The notes under the pieces were generated by a model that had not been told where the DNA came from, made no database searches, and saw only the letters and a list, made by a program, of their open reading frames with translations. A DNA stretch of 64,000 bases from Bacillota bacterium. GTDB lineage: Bacteria > Bacillota_I > Bacilli_A > RF39 > UBA660. The position numbers and the translations under genes were made by a program. Location: NCBI GenBank assembly GCA_003149915.1, contig QAMK01000012.1:58542-122541 (forward strand). Reading direction: 5' to 3'. Within the stretch, counting starts at the first letter, position 1, and the number at the start of each line of letters is the position of its first letter. Positions 1 to 9,262 of this stretch are shown piece after piece.

Positions 1-1
1 A

Positions 2-61
2 AATCCATCAATTGAGATTGTATGTAAAGATATAGAATATGAAGAAGTGAAAACTTTTTAA
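2..61 (+). CDS. 3' end of an unidentified CDS (partial)
   Basis: One frame is open from the window edge to a TAA at 59-61 and encodes 19 residues ending in EEVKTF. The start lies outside the window. The fragment is too short to assign to a family. It is called coding only because the frame is open and ends just before a plausible promoter/leader region; it could be chance. Confidence 0.4.
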   Translation, partial: NPSIEIVCKDIEYEEVKTF

Positions 62-169
62 GACGATTATTTTTATAAAACGATTGTATTTTTCTACTTT
101 AGTAATGTTTAAATGTACTGAGATATTTTGAAATAAGATGAAATATTGAAAATATTGGTGGTGAATGCT

Positions 170-2776
170 ATGAATTTAGAAATTGATGAAAAAATTGACA
201 AAGGTTTGTATTATAAAAAAATATCAAACGATAAAGTAATCAACATTACAGGCGAAGGTGGAAGTGGAAAATCAACTTTGGCAAATGAATATCGCACAAG
301 TGATGATTATGTAGTTGTTGATTATGATTTGGTATTGTTAGACCCACCCCAAGGGACTGTAGAATATGAATTAAAACAGATGTTACTTAGTAAGTATGGT
401 AAAGATTTATTTGCAAGTATTACAGAAGTTGGGATGGATAAAGTCAAAGAGAATTTTACAACGATATATCTTGAAACACTTCGTTATCTCTCATCTAAAA
501 ACAAAACAATTGTTTTGGATGGTACACAATTAAGATTTATTGATGATGTAAAGAAGATAAAAGGCGAATTGGTAGTGTTGCGGCCATCTTTGCAGACATG
601 TGTTGCTCGCTCTGTCGACAGGTTTTGTCAAAAACATCCAGATGCTACACCTGAAGAGATTCAGAAATATACGCAAAACCGTTCTTTGATTCTTCATAAG
701 TTAAATCCTATGATGAATGAATTATTAACACAAGTAGATGCACTTTCAGATGTAAGAGATACCGAATCTTTTTCAGACATAAGTACCTTAGAGCAGTTTC
801 TTCAAGAAAATGCTAAAAAATATTTAGAAATAATTAAAATGGAATATGGAAAATTTATGTCTCCAGAACAAAATCAGTTTTTGCAGAATCTATTGACAAC
901 AGACTGTGTAAAAGTAGACTTAAATGGAAAAGAATATATTCGAAATCAAGAAAACAGTATCAATAATTCTACTACCATGACACCATTCCAAAAATTGCAA
1001 GCATTAAGAGAAATAACTGTTCCTTTAGCACATGGTGGCAGAGTATTTCAAGATGACAAAATGCATTTCTATCCTTCTATGTTGTTAACGAAAAACCCCA
1101 ATATGACGATGGAACAATTAAAGCAGAAGTGTGATGAAGTGCTAATGCACGAGTTACTTCATTTTTTCATTCGACCGGAAGGTATTGATGTCGAAAAAAA
1201 TTCTGACTTAAAAGGAATCAACACGTTTACGACAGAAGGACTCGTCGATATGTGTACAAGAGATATTCAATTAAAATATCATCTTCATCCAAATTATAAT
1301 TCTGAGTATGGCTCCAATGTTATTTTTATAAGAGAAGCATTAGCAAATATTCCAGATGAATCAGAAAGAATGAAACTTATTTTTAACGGTTCCGTTGATC
1401 AAATCTATCAACAGACAACAACGGAAACATATGATACTTTTGAAAATTTTAAGCAAGCAAGAGACAAAAAGACAACTTACGATGCATTTATTACAAATAT
1501 TTCAAAAATTTGGTATCCAGAACATGTACCAGATAGTCAGAGATTTTTATATGATTTTTCTGCAAATTACAAGAGCAAAGATGAGGCATTAGAAGCAATC
1601 ATGAACTTAGGACAGCAACTTTTTCCGGAAAAAGCAGAAATGAGCGAAAAAGAATATGCTACTTATCAGAATATAGATCGCGTCAAGACGGCTTTAGATA
1701 AAATTATCGCTAACGATGATTGCAGAAGTCCAATTGAGGCAAATAATTTTATACAACAATATACGAATCAAAGTGATTACGATATAATTTCGATACATCA
1801 GCAATTAGAAAAACAGTTAAAAGAAAAATTTGAAGATTATAGAGGAAGAGAAAGTGAATTTCAACGTGATTGTCTATATGAATATGCTGCTTATATCATT
1901 CCGATGATAAAACAAGATTATGCTCCTTTTTTAACACCAGATGCAAATAGACGCTTAGATGATTTAGTAACGGAAAAGAAGATAATAGTCCAAGAAAATG
2001 ATAAAGGATGTGCTCATCAAGACGGAAGAATTGAGATTGAGCGAGAAGATCCTTTAAAGCCGACATTTATTAAAAAAGTTCGTTATTCTATGGATGTTCT
2101 TTTACATGAAATTTTTCATCAGACACATAGATTTAGAGTAGGAGAAGATTTATATTACAGAAAAAACGGAGAAGAGGTAAAAGGTATCAATTATGGGGGA
2201 TATCTATTTGAAGAAGGATTGACAGATAAATGTACGATAGATTTTGCCAAAAAACATCAATTGTCTTGTTACCCATTTTATGGATATCATCTCTATACAC
2301 AACTGGTAGATTGCGTTGAAAAGGTTTCAGGTTGTTCAAATGGAGAATTATTTAATAAGGATTATAGAAACGTATTTAATAAAATAGATGCAACAGGAAA
2401 TTTGTTAGAACAATATCGTTTTGCGGAATTATCAAGATTTGCCTCTCAATATGTAAAACATGATGATAAGGACAAAATAGAAATTGATTTTCATGGAAAA
2501 ACACATGAAGTTCAACCTTATTCTAGGGCGCAGGAATTACTGAAAAGCAGTTTTGATCAACGAAGTAAAGACGAAATAAAAGCGGCACTCCAAATCAGAA
2601 AAAAAAATCAATTGATTGCAAAACAAAAAGAACAATCTAATCAGTTAGAATCTTCTAAAACAATGGTAAAAGGTTCATCCCCGTTAAATGGATATGCTGA
2701 TTCGATTATTTTGATGATTATGGTAATTTTGGTTGCTTCAATAATAGGAATGATAATGTATTTGATGATAGGGTAG
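170..2776 (+). CDS. Tail-anchored P-loop plus tandem HExxH metallopeptidase-like protein
   Basis: The 868-residue product has no signal peptide. A P-loop (GEGGSGKST, from about residue 28) opens an adenylate/zeta-kinase-like domain. Two homologous metallopeptidase-like domains follow: HELLH near 327 with a downstream TEGLVD glutamate near 356, and HEIFH near 646 with EEGLTD near 682. This is a gluzincin-like HExxH...E layout. The last 23 residues are strongly hydrophobic, suggesting a C-terminal tail anchor with the catalytic domains in the cytosol. ATG 170 is preferred over the TTG at 146 because GGTGGTG sits 6 bases upstream. A 204-residue unknown gene follows after 5 bases. I do not recognise the family; kinase and peptidase activities are inferred from motifs only. 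Confidence 0.8.
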   Translation: MNLEIDEKIDKGLYYKKISNDKVINITGEGGSGKSTLANEYRTSDDYVVVDYDLVLLDPPQGTVEYELKQMLLSKYGKDLFASITEVGMDKVKENFTTIYLETLRYLSSKNKTIVLDGTQLRFIDDVKKIKGELVVLRPSLQTCVARSVDRFCQKHPDATPEEIQKYTQNRSLILHKLNPMMNELLTQVDALSDVRDTESFSDISTLEQFLQENAKKYLEIIKMEYGKFMSPEQNQFLQNLLTTDCVKVDLNGKEYIRNQENSINNSTTMTPFQKLQALREITVPLAHGGRVFQDDKMHFYPSMLLTKNPNMTMEQLKQKCDEVLMHELLHFFIRPEGIDVEKNSDLKGINTFTTEGLVDMCTRDIQLKYHLHPNYNSEYGSNVIFIREALANIPDESERMKLIFNGSVDQIYQQTTTETYDTFENFKQARDKKTTYDAFITNISKIWYPEHVPDSQRFLYDFSANYKSKDEALEAIMNLGQQLFPEKAEMSEKEYATYQNIDRVKTALDKIIANDDCRSPIEANNFIQQYTNQSDYDIISIHQQLEKQLKEKFEDYRGRESEFQRDCLYEYAAYIIPMIKQDYAPFLTPDANRRLDDLVTEKKIIVQENDKGCAHQDGRIEIEREDPLKPTFIKKVRYSMDVLLHEIFHQTHRFRVGEDLYYRKNGEEVKGINYGGYLFEEGLTDKCTIDFAKKHQLSCYPFYGYHLYTQLVDCVEKVSGCSNGELFNKDYRNVFNKIDATGNLLEQYRFAELSRFASQYVKHDDKDKIEIDFHGKTHEVQPYSRAQELLKSSFDQRSKDEIKAALQIRKKNQLIAKQKEQSNQLESSKTMVKGSSPLNGYADSIILMIMVILVASIIGMIMYLMIG

Positions 2777-2781
2777 ATAAA

Positions 2782-3396
2782 ATGAATGATAGTAACAAAG
2801 TGAAAGATACAATAATAGAAACTTCGATGGAAGTACAAAAATATAATGAGAAGTATAATAATATATTATATGAGTTTCTTATGAAAGCCAGCGAACTTGT
2901 TGGGTTATCTAAAGATTTATATCAAATAGAAGAAACGATTATATTGAATCAAATATCACTAAAAGATTATGTCTTAAATTCGGCAATCTGTAACTATTTA
3001 AAAAGAAATCATATTGAAAACTATTCAATTGAAGAACTAAAAAAATGGATGAGAGAGTACAAACATCACAATTTAGCCGATTTAAGTACATATGAATTAG
3101 CCTTAAGTCTATACGAGATGTTAGAAGAATTAAAAACAATAACGGATTCTAAAATGGAGTACGAAGTGAATCAATTAAGCAATTGGTTGCAAGGTGTAAA
3201 TGGAATCAAAAATATTACAAATGATACTTGGCGTAATTTGTATGACAATTTAATGCAACAAATAAAAGAGGATATTTTAAATCGTGTTTTGAATGACAAG
3301 AAAGCTGGTCTCGTAGTGCAGATGTTAGATGACATATTTAACTATTATTTATATGGTTATCCAAAGATTCCTATTGAACTAGTAAAGAATAATTAG
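2782..3396 (+). CDS. Hypothetical helical protein, partner of the upstream gene
   Basis: The 204-residue product is predicted to be soluble and largely helical, with no signal peptide, membrane segment or motif I recognise. It starts 5 bases after the stop of the P-loop/metallopeptidase gene, so the two are almost certainly co-transcribed and possibly work together. Codon use is AT-rich like its upstream partner. A function cannot be assigned. Confidence 0.75.
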   Translation: MNDSNKVKDTIIETSMEVQKYNEKYNNILYEFLMKASELVGLSKDLYQIEETIILNQISLKDYVLNSAICNYLKRNHIENYSIEELKKWMREYKHHNLADLSTYELALSLYEMLEELKTITDSKMEYEVNQLSNWLQGVNGIKNITNDTWRNLYDNLMQQIKEDILNRVLNDKKAGLVVQMLDDIFNYYLYGYPKIPIELVKNN

Positions 3397-3582
3397 AAAT
3401 TTCAAACAAAAAAGATGTTTTTGAAATAGATAATCTGACTATAAAATGGTTTTGTAAATTGATTTTCAGAGAAAAGGATCGATATTACTTTAGAATCATT
3501 TTGTGCCTGATATTTTCCAAAAACAAATCTTTTTTTTTACCTCGTTTTATGATATGATTAACTTAAAGAATAGAGGGATAAG
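3397..3582. other. Intergenic spacer with imperfect hairpin and promoter-like -10
   Basis: An ATTTCAAA/TTTTGAAAT stem-loop lies just after the stop at 3396 but has no following T-run, so it is a weak terminator candidate. A TATGAT-like -10 near 3550 precedes the next gene. Nothing else is recognisable. Confidence 0.35.
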
Positions 3583-4221
3583 ATGAAAGAAGAAACAATG
3601 AAAGAATTAGAACCGAAAAAAAATGGCGGTGCTGGATTAGACCCGAAAGTCTTACTAGCGTTACTTGCCATTCTATTTTTGTTAATCATGATTGGACTAC
3701 CACCGATTTTAAGAATTATGGATTCATCGGAGGAGGAAGCACCTGTTGTTACACCGACACCAACACCTACGAATGAACCATCTTTGCCAATTGAAACCGA
3801 TGCTCCTACGAATGTCACCGGAAGTGGCATGTTGACATGTACGTTCTACACCGAACAAAATAGTATCTCTACAACGGATGAAATCGATTTTTATTACAAT
3901 CGTGCTAGAGTGTATGCCGTAGAGCAAAACACAAATTACCGTATTATCAATAATGGAAACGCAAATCTATTAGATAGTATCCGTTCAGATTGTGATACGA
4001 AGTATGCTTCTTATAGTGATTTTGAAGGAGTTGACATCATCTGTGATGGTAGTGAGATGAATGCACTTCACGTTAACTTAGTTGTTTCTTTTGATGATTT
4101 CTTTGAAGAAGATTTAGCCGCTCATGATCCACCAATCGTGTTAGAGTTTTCTTCTGGTGCAGATATTAACGATGTCATTATTGACTATACGGGCAAAGGT
4201 TATACTTGTGTTTTAGGATAG
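3583..4221 (+). CDS. Membrane-anchored hypothetical protein
   Basis: The 212-residue product has a charged N-terminus and a single membrane segment at about residues 24-46. A Pro/Thr-rich linker (PTPTPTNEPS) follows, then an extracytoplasmic domain with several cysteines that could form disulfides. The topology fits a surface or spore-envelope protein. Its 3' end overlaps the 3' end of the convergent gerAB by 22 bases. I do not recognise the family. Confidence 0.75.
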   Translation: MKEETMKELEPKKNGGAGLDPKVLLALLAILFLLIMIGLPPILRIMDSSEEEAPVVTPTPTPTNEPSLPIETDAPTNVTGSGMLTCTFYTEQNSISTTDEIDFYYNRARVYAVEQNTNYRIINNGNANLLDSIRSDCDTKYASYSDFEGVDIICDGSEMNALHVNLVVSFDDFFEEDLAAHDPPIVLEFSSGADINDVIIDYTGKGYTCVLG

Positions 4222-4988
4222 TTTGAAGTTTGCATCACACCTCGTACGGTATGATACGAATAGGTAAGTAAGATGACACCGGCACATAAATCCGGGAAAA
4301 ACAGAAACGAGTCGATTCGCCGAATGACTTCTAAATATTCAATCTCACTTAACATGATGAAATTGGGAAGGGCATAGAAAGAACTCAAAGTCATCCCAAG
4401 TGTAAAAAATACAAATAACGTTGTAATCAAGTGAAGAAGAGATGCACTCACATATGCCGTGATGTTGCGCTCTTCTTTTTTTAATAGCAACATAGGAAGG
4501 GTACTCATCAGAAAGTAAAGAATACTTCCGGAAAGAATGGAATCCGTTCGAAATCCACTTAAGAATTCAATATGAATGTTAGGAACCAATCCAATCCAAG
4601 TGATAACGGTCAAAATAAGAGTTACCAAAAATAAAGAACCTGCAAAGTATCCGCTTTGTTCATGACTAGATTTACTAAAATAAAAAGTAGCAACTAGGAT
4701 GATAGCAAGTAAGATAACCATGGAAGTATCCTTACTTATCGATAGATGCAAGGTAAATGCAAATAAAATGGTTCCGACAAGAGCCAAGAGAAATCCCAAT
4801 ATCTGTTGCATCATTTGTGGTAACGTTGGTAGCGTTTTTAAAAATAAAATGCCAAAGATAGTGCCGATGACAATATCTACAATTGCCATACTAGAATCTA
4901 GTTGAATGAGCAAAGAAAGACCTAGGAGAGAAAAAAGAGATCTGCTAAGAAAAAAAGATAAACTAAAATTTGCGAGTTTGTAATTCAT
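4200..4988 (-). CDS. gerAB: GerAB-family spore germination permease (short)
   Basis: A polytopic membrane protein of 262 residues whose C-terminal part (IRRIDSFLFFPDL, about residues 219-231) resembles the RIEAxFF-type signature of GerAB/GerKB proteins of the APC superfamily. Those proteins form the integral subunit of germinant receptors in the spore inner membrane. Typical members have about 360 residues and ten helices; this one lacks roughly 100 residues. It overlaps gerAC by 26 bases and has AAGGAGTG upstream of its ATG. Order AA-AC-AB matches the gerK operon of Bacillus subtilis. Identification rests mainly on the operon. Confidence 0.75.
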   Translation of the reverse strand: MNYKLANFSLSFFLSRSLFSLLGLSLLIQLDSSMAIVDIVIGTIFGILFLKTLPTLPQMMQQILGFLLALVGTILFAFTLHLSISKDTSMVILLAIILVATFYFSKSSHEQSGYFAGSLFLVTLILTVITWIGLVPNIHIEFLSGFRTDSILSGSILYFLMSTLPMLLLKKEERNITAYVSASLLHLITTLFVFFTLGMTLSSFYALPNFIMLSEIEYLEVIRRIDSFLFFPDLCAGVILLTYSYHTVRGVMQTSNYPKTQV

Positions 4989-5517
4989 CTAACAACACTC
5001 CTTCTATCGTTGGAATATATAAATATTGATCGTCAAAATAGGAAACTAAAATATTTTTCATCGTATAATGCATATCCTTTAACTTTTTTACGATGGCAAC
5101 TGAAGTATCTTGATTGTATAAAAGTTCTGTGATATCTGCATCTTTCACCAATCCAACATAAAAGTTTAAACGAACGAATCGGTTCATAACTGGCTCTACT
5201 AACTGGGAAAAATTCTGAGTCATTTCATCGTCTAGTAACAACAGTTCCAATTGATCGAAACTGACGTGCTGGTAATGTTCGCTCAAGAAAGAATTTAACA
5301 TCTCTCCGACATCATGCCCTTCTAAAACGATACTTTGAATCTGGTAGGTAGAAGTATCGAGTCCTTTTTCAGGAACAATTGTATTGAGTATCATTTCCAC
5401 ATGACCGTCATTTTCACTGATTCCAATCGTCTTCACAAACGTAACGTCGTTAATGTCGGCACGATTCAAAGAAAAAAACGCAAAGATTAAGATAATCAGA
5501 AATAAAATTCTTTTCAT
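4963..5517 (-). CDS. gerAC: GerAC-like germinant receptor subunit, truncated, no lipobox
   Basis: The 184-residue product has a hydrophobic N-terminal segment and then a start typical of Ger(x)C proteins (DINDVTFVKTIGI). GerAC is normally a lipoprotein of about 350-400 residues with three domains. Here only domain 1 and part of domain 2 appear to remain, and the N-terminus (about residues 1-22) has no cysteine, so it cannot be lipidated and probably stays as an uncleaved anchor. It overlaps gerAA by ATGA at 5514-5517 and gerAB by 26 bases, showing a translationally coupled operon. Confidence 0.75.
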   Translation of the reverse strand: MKRILFLIILIFAFFSLNRADINDVTFVKTIGISENDGHVEMILNTIVPEKGLDTSTYQIQSIVLEGHDVGEMLNSFLSEHYQHVSFDQLELLLLDDEMTQNFSQLVEPVMNRFVRLNFYVGLVKDADITELLYNQDTSVAIVKKLKDMHYTMKNILVSYFDDQYLYIPTIEGVLLDELQTRKF

Positions 5518-6899
5518 GAACTTCGCCTCCTGTTTTTCTTAGCAAGTAAAAAGTTGCGATATCGGAATCGACTCGTGACTTTCTCCTTTTTAAGTGGCAC
5601 GATTGGATAAAAGTAGGGAAGCGAGAAGACAGTCGTCACAGAAATTTGATACATCAGTAAAACGAATCCCATAAAGACACCAAATAGACCGAACAATGCT
5701 CCTAAAAGAAGTAAAATCATCCGATAAGTACGAATCAAATAGTTGAAATCCGTGCTAGGGAATATGAGTCCAGCGATAATGGAAATCGCGATGACGATGA
5801 TCATGATTGGAGAAATGATGCCGGCCGAAACCGCTGCACTTCCTAAAATGATTCCGCCTAAAATCGATATGGAATTTCCGAGCGACGAGCGAATATCACT
5901 TTCTCTTAATATTTCAAAAGATAGAATCAATAGCAGTGCTTCGATAAAAGCAGGAAACGGTACATTGACTCGTTGGGCATAAAAAATAATTAAGAGTGGC
6001 AAGTTTAAACTGTCGTAGTTGTGCGTTGTTACGGCAACAAAAATACCGGGTAAAAAGATGGCTAAGAAAAAGGCAATGCCGCGAATGATACGATTGAATA
6101 GAGTGAATGCGAAATGTTGGTAATAATCGTCAGACGTTTTGAAGAAATCTGGGAAAAACATAGGCATTAGAAGCACGTACGGACTTCCATTTAATAACAC
6201 GACAATTTTTCCTTCGCTTAAGGCTTCGACAACTTTATCAGGACGTTCGGTCGCATACATCGTAGGCATTCCACTCTCACGGAGTAGAACTTTTAGTTGA
6301 TTGTTATCGCTCACAAAATCGATATCGATGGCATTCAGTTTTTGAAAGAGTCTTTGAACGAGTTTTGAATTAGCAATCGATTCCATATAACAATAACTGA
6401 GTTTTGTCTTACTATTTCGACCAATCAAAGAAGACTTAACTCGTAAATCAGGAACAGGTAAGCGTTTTCTAATGAGACCAATGTTTTTCTCTATGTTTTC
6501 GGTAAATGCATCCTTTGGCCCTTCTAGAACCTTTTCGTTTTGGGAAGGCTGTACACCACTATCTAACATGGCCCGTGTTTCGATGGCAATTACAAAATTA
6601 GTACCAAAAATAATGACGAATCCATTGAGTAAATAGAAAGGCACATCTTTTAATTCGATTTCTTTCACGTTGAGACCAGGCACTACTTGCATAAAAAATG
6701 CTTTTTCATCTGGAATTGGCACGTGTAAAAAAGAGGCTTTCGCCGTAGCATCTAAAAGATAGCGATTGACTAAGTCACTACTGACGACTGTTTCACAATA
6801 CAAAAGAGTGACGCAACTTTCGTATAACGCCACTTCTTTGGTAATGATATCATCCGAATTTCCAAGTTGTTTTAAGATGTCTGGAATTTTCTCTTTCAT
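5514..6899 (-). CDS. gerAA: GerA-family germinant receptor A subunit
   Basis: The 461-residue product has the GerA/SpoVAF layout: a soluble N-terminal region up to about residue 260 and then several membrane helices, with THNYDSLNLPL and the FPAFIEALL-like block typical of the family. The A subunit of the receptor in the spore inner membrane contributes to germinant sensing and signal transmission. The start is taken at ATG 6899 (MKEKIPDI), with GGTGAAG 4 bases upstream; the open frame extends to 6983 but that part overlaps the divergent gene's leader. First gene of an AA-AC-AB operon. Confidence 0.88.
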   Translation of the reverse strand: MKEKIPDILKQLGNSDDIITKEVALYESCVTLLYCETVVSSDLVNRYLLDATAKASFLHVPIPDEKAFFMQVVPGLNVKEIELKDVPFYLLNGFVIIFGTNFVIAIETRAMLDSGVQPSQNEKVLEGPKDAFTENIEKNIGLIRKRLPVPDLRVKSSLIGRNSKTKLSYCYMESIANSKLVQRLFQKLNAIDIDFVSDNNQLKVLLRESGMPTMYATERPDKVVEALSEGKIVVLLNGSPYVLLMPMFFPDFFKTSDDYYQHFAFTLFNRIIRGIAFFLAIFLPGIFVAVTTHNYDSLNLPLLIIFYAQRVNVPFPAFIEALLLILSFEILRESDIRSSLGNSISILGGIILGSAAVSAGIISPIMIIVIAISIIAGLIFPSTDFNYLIRTYRMILLLLGALFGLFGVFMGFVLLMYQISVTTVFSLPYFYPIVPLKKEKVTSRFRYRNFLLAKKNRRRSS

Positions 6900-6983
6900 A
6901 GACTTCACCATTATTAGAGTGTACAAAAAAACTTTAATTATGTGAAACTTTAAGATATAATGATAATAGAAAGAATGATGCAT

Positions 6984-8183
6984 ATGAAAAAAAGTATTGA
7001 GGAAGTAAAGTGTAGTAAATTAGATCATTTTGGGAGAGGAATTGCCAAAGTAAATAACAAAGTGATGTTTGTTCATGGACTATTGCCAAAAGAATCGGCA
7101 GATGTAACGGTCATCCGTGAAAACAGTAAGTATATAGAGGCAGAAGTGTCTGAATTTGCATCGAAGTCTCTATCACGGCAAGATCCACCATGTCCTTATT
7201 ATGGTATTTGTGGTGGTTGTCAGTTAATGCACATGACGGAGTCTTTGCAAAAAGAATTCAAAGAGTCTAAAGTGAAGGACCTATTAGCAAAATTTGCAAA
7301 TTATCATGGTCCGATTGAGGAAATGTTAACGGGACCATCTTACGAGTATCGCAATAAAATTACATTTCATGTCAAAAATAAAAAGATGGGACTTTATGAA
7401 GCACTTAGTAACGATATTGTAGAAATCGATTCTTGTCTTTTATTGAATCCTGTTCTAAATCAAGTGATTCCAATTCTAAAAGAGTACTTCCATACTCATG
7501 AAACGAATATTACAAAAGTAGTGTTACGCCATACCGATCAAGGTATTTTATTAGGAACGGATCATAAAGAAGAGTTATCCACTCTTCCTTTACCGGAAGG
7601 AGTGGAGCTATGCGACTTAGAAGAAAAGACAAATCATACCATCACGATTGGCACATTTCAGTTTCACGCATCGATTGCATCTTTTTTCCAAGTAAATGAA
7701 AAAATGATTCCAACGTTGTATCAGCAAGTGATCGATACTTGCAAAAAAGAAAAACCAGACAAAGTACTCGATTTGTATTGTGGAACTGGTACCATTGGAA
7801 TTATGGTAAGTCCGTATGCCAAAGAAGTATTGGGAATCGAACTTTGTAAAGAATCGGTAGAAGATGCTAGAAGGAATGCCCAGTTAAATCGCATCGACAA
7901 TATTTCTTTTATAGAAGGAAAAGTAGAAGAAAACTTAGAAAACCTAAAGGATGCGGATTTGGTTATCCTAGATCCGCCGCGAGCAGGTATCATGCGTCAA
8001 GGAATCGATGATTTACTAAAAATTGGTGCCAAGACACTCGTTTATGTATCGTGTGATCCGGCGACACTAGCGAGAGATATTTCTCTTTTGAGTAGCAAGT
8101 ATGAAATAGAAAAGGTGACACCAGTCGATATGTTTCCAAATACGTATCACGTTGAATGTGTGTGCTTGTTAAAACTGCGTTAA
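6984..8183 (+). CDS. rlmCD: 23S rRNA (uracil-5-)-methyltransferase, RlmCD/RumA type
   Basis: A SAM-dependent RNA m5U methyltransferase of about 399 residues. It has an N-terminal TRAM-like segment, a [4Fe-4S] cluster motif CPYYGICGGC near residue 70 with a fourth cysteine near 150, the SAM loop LDLYCGTGTIG near 263, the DPPRAG motif, and the catalytic cysteine in YVSCDPATLARD near 357. Firmicute members modify one or two uridines of 23S rRNA. The start could be 6978 or 6984; 6984 gives better spacing from the AGAAAG ribosome site. Its 3' end has a diverged second copy about 1.1 kb downstream. Confidence 0.92.
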   Translation: MKKSIEEVKCSKLDHFGRGIAKVNNKVMFVHGLLPKESADVTVIRENSKYIEAEVSEFASKSLSRQDPPCPYYGICGGCQLMHMTESLQKEFKESKVKDLLAKFANYHGPIEEMLTGPSYEYRNKITFHVKNKKMGLYEALSNDIVEIDSCLLLNPVLNQVIPILKEYFHTHETNITKVVLRHTDQGILLGTDHKEELSTLPLPEGVELCDLEEKTNHTITIGTFQFHASIASFFQVNEKMIPTLYQQVIDTCKKEKPDKVLDLYCGTGTIGIMVSPYAKEVLGIELCKESVEDARRNAQLNRIDNISFIEGKVEENLENLKDADLVILDPPRAGIMRQGIDDLLKIGAKTLVYVSCDPATLARDISLLSSKYEIEKVTPVDMFPNTYHVECVCLLKLR

Positions 8184-8461
8184 ACTATTATAAAATAAAG
8201 GAAATCAACTATACATAGGAATTAAAAAAGTCAAAAAACAGTCGGAAATAGCAAAGTTTTATAAAAAACACATCAAAAATATGATAGGTTGTTTTAGTAG
8301 TATATGTTTCCACATACAAGGTCTAGTGGTATTGGTTGATAAATCAATCATATAATTTAAAATATAACTTTATTTAACAAATAATAGAGGTATCGTTATG
8401 AAAAAGAAAAAAATAATTAATTTAACAAGATATTTTTAAAATAGATAGTTGGTGAGGCATA
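8184..8461. other. AT-rich spacer before the GNAT gene
   Basis: No gene longer than a 13-codon ORF at 8398 (MKKKKI..., behind AGAGG) is seen. The stretch contains a near-palindrome GGTTGATAAATCAATC at 8335-8350 and a TATAAT at 8351-8356. The decamer AAATCAACTA at 8202-8211 recurs at 9233-9242, so the same word lies near both ends of the GNAT-bearing insert. Confidence 0.4.
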
Positions 8462-8968
8462 GTGAGTTATAAGTTAGTAGAATTAAATGAGAATATGTTC
8501 AAAGAAATTTATGAAATGTATCAAGATATTCCTAATGGAGAAAATGGTCAAACAAATGATGCGTATGGATTATCGGAAGATGAATTCAAAGAATATGTAG
8601 TAAAACAAATTGAAAGAAAAAATAATGAGTTAACATATGATGATACTCCAACAATCACATATATAATGTTTGTAAATGAAAGACCTGTTGGATTTATTTG
8701 CTTAAGAACTAAAATAGATGATAATTGTAAAAAATGGTCTGGGAATTTTTATTATCAAGTTCGAGTATCTGATAGAAGAAAAGGGTATGCTACAAAAATG
8801 CTTTCATTAGGTCTTAAAGAACTTCAAAAATTAGGATTTAGTGAAGTTTATGGTCAATCTTCAAAAGGAAATATAGGTTCATCTAAAGTAATAGAAAATA
8901 ATGGAGGCATATTTATTAACGAAGTTAATGGAACTAGATACTATAAAATTATATTGAATAATGTTTAG
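8462..8968 (+). CDS. GNAT-family N-acetyltransferase
   Basis: The 168-residue product starts with GTG behind GGTGAGG. It shows the GNAT core: a beta strand FVNERPVGFICL, the acetyl-CoA loop VSDRRKGYATKML (R/Q-x-x-G-x-G/A type) and a C-terminal NGG-containing strand (ENNGGIFIN). Substrate is unknown. The gene and its flanks are more AT-rich than the housekeeping neighbours and lie between two copies of a methyltransferase 3' end, suggesting it arrived as an insertion. Confidence 0.88.
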   Translation: MSYKLVELNENMFKEIYEMYQDIPNGENGQTNDAYGLSEDEFKEYVVKQIERKNNELTYDDTPTITYIMFVNERPVGFICLRTKIDDNCKKWSGNFYYQVRVSDRRKGYATKMLSLGLKELQKLGFSEVYGQSSKGNIGSSKVIENNGGIFINEVNGTRYYKIILNNV

Positions 8969-9262
8969 TTAAAAACTCCATCTGTTTATGTGTTAAATTA
9001 TAAACAGAAATGAATGAACGATTCAAAACAAATTTTAGATAGAATTGATAGGAATGTTTTTGATGCAGTACTAGATTATATTATAATTGGAGGTTTTGAT
9101 GAAACTAAAAAGTGAAGAAAAATTTCTAAAAATAATATTAGAGTTAGAATAGAAAGGTAATTTATATATAATATGCATTGTAGTATATTAAAATGAGTAT
9201 TATGAAGTAGTCAGTTACACCAATATATATCAAAATCAACTAGTCATAATATACAAACAAGG
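8969..9262. other. AT-rich remnant region with two broken small ORFs
   Basis: Directly after the GNAT stop there is a perfect 8-bp stem CTGTTTAT/ATAAACAG (about 8980-9006) without a T-run. A 33-codon ORF (9014-9115, MNDSKQILD...) overlaps a 17-codon ORF (9099-9152) that has a good GGAGG site. Both look like truncated gene pieces; neither is recognisable. The rest, to 9262, holds nothing I can identify apart from the repeated word AAATCAACTA at 9233-9242. Confidence 0.4.

Noticed and set aside
1-3400. Prophage or integrative element
   Set aside because: No integrase, phage structural or attachment sequences; only two linked unknown genes.
6902-6942. SigG-like promoter for the gerA operon
   Set aside because: CATA, 17 bases, CACTCTA on the minus strand partly fits the consensus, but the -10 is only 5 of 7 and the predicted start would cut into the ribosome site.
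6899-6983. N-terminal extension of gerAA
   Set aside because: The extra 28 codons overlap the leader of the divergent methyltransferase gene and lack family similarity; the ribosome site supports 6899.
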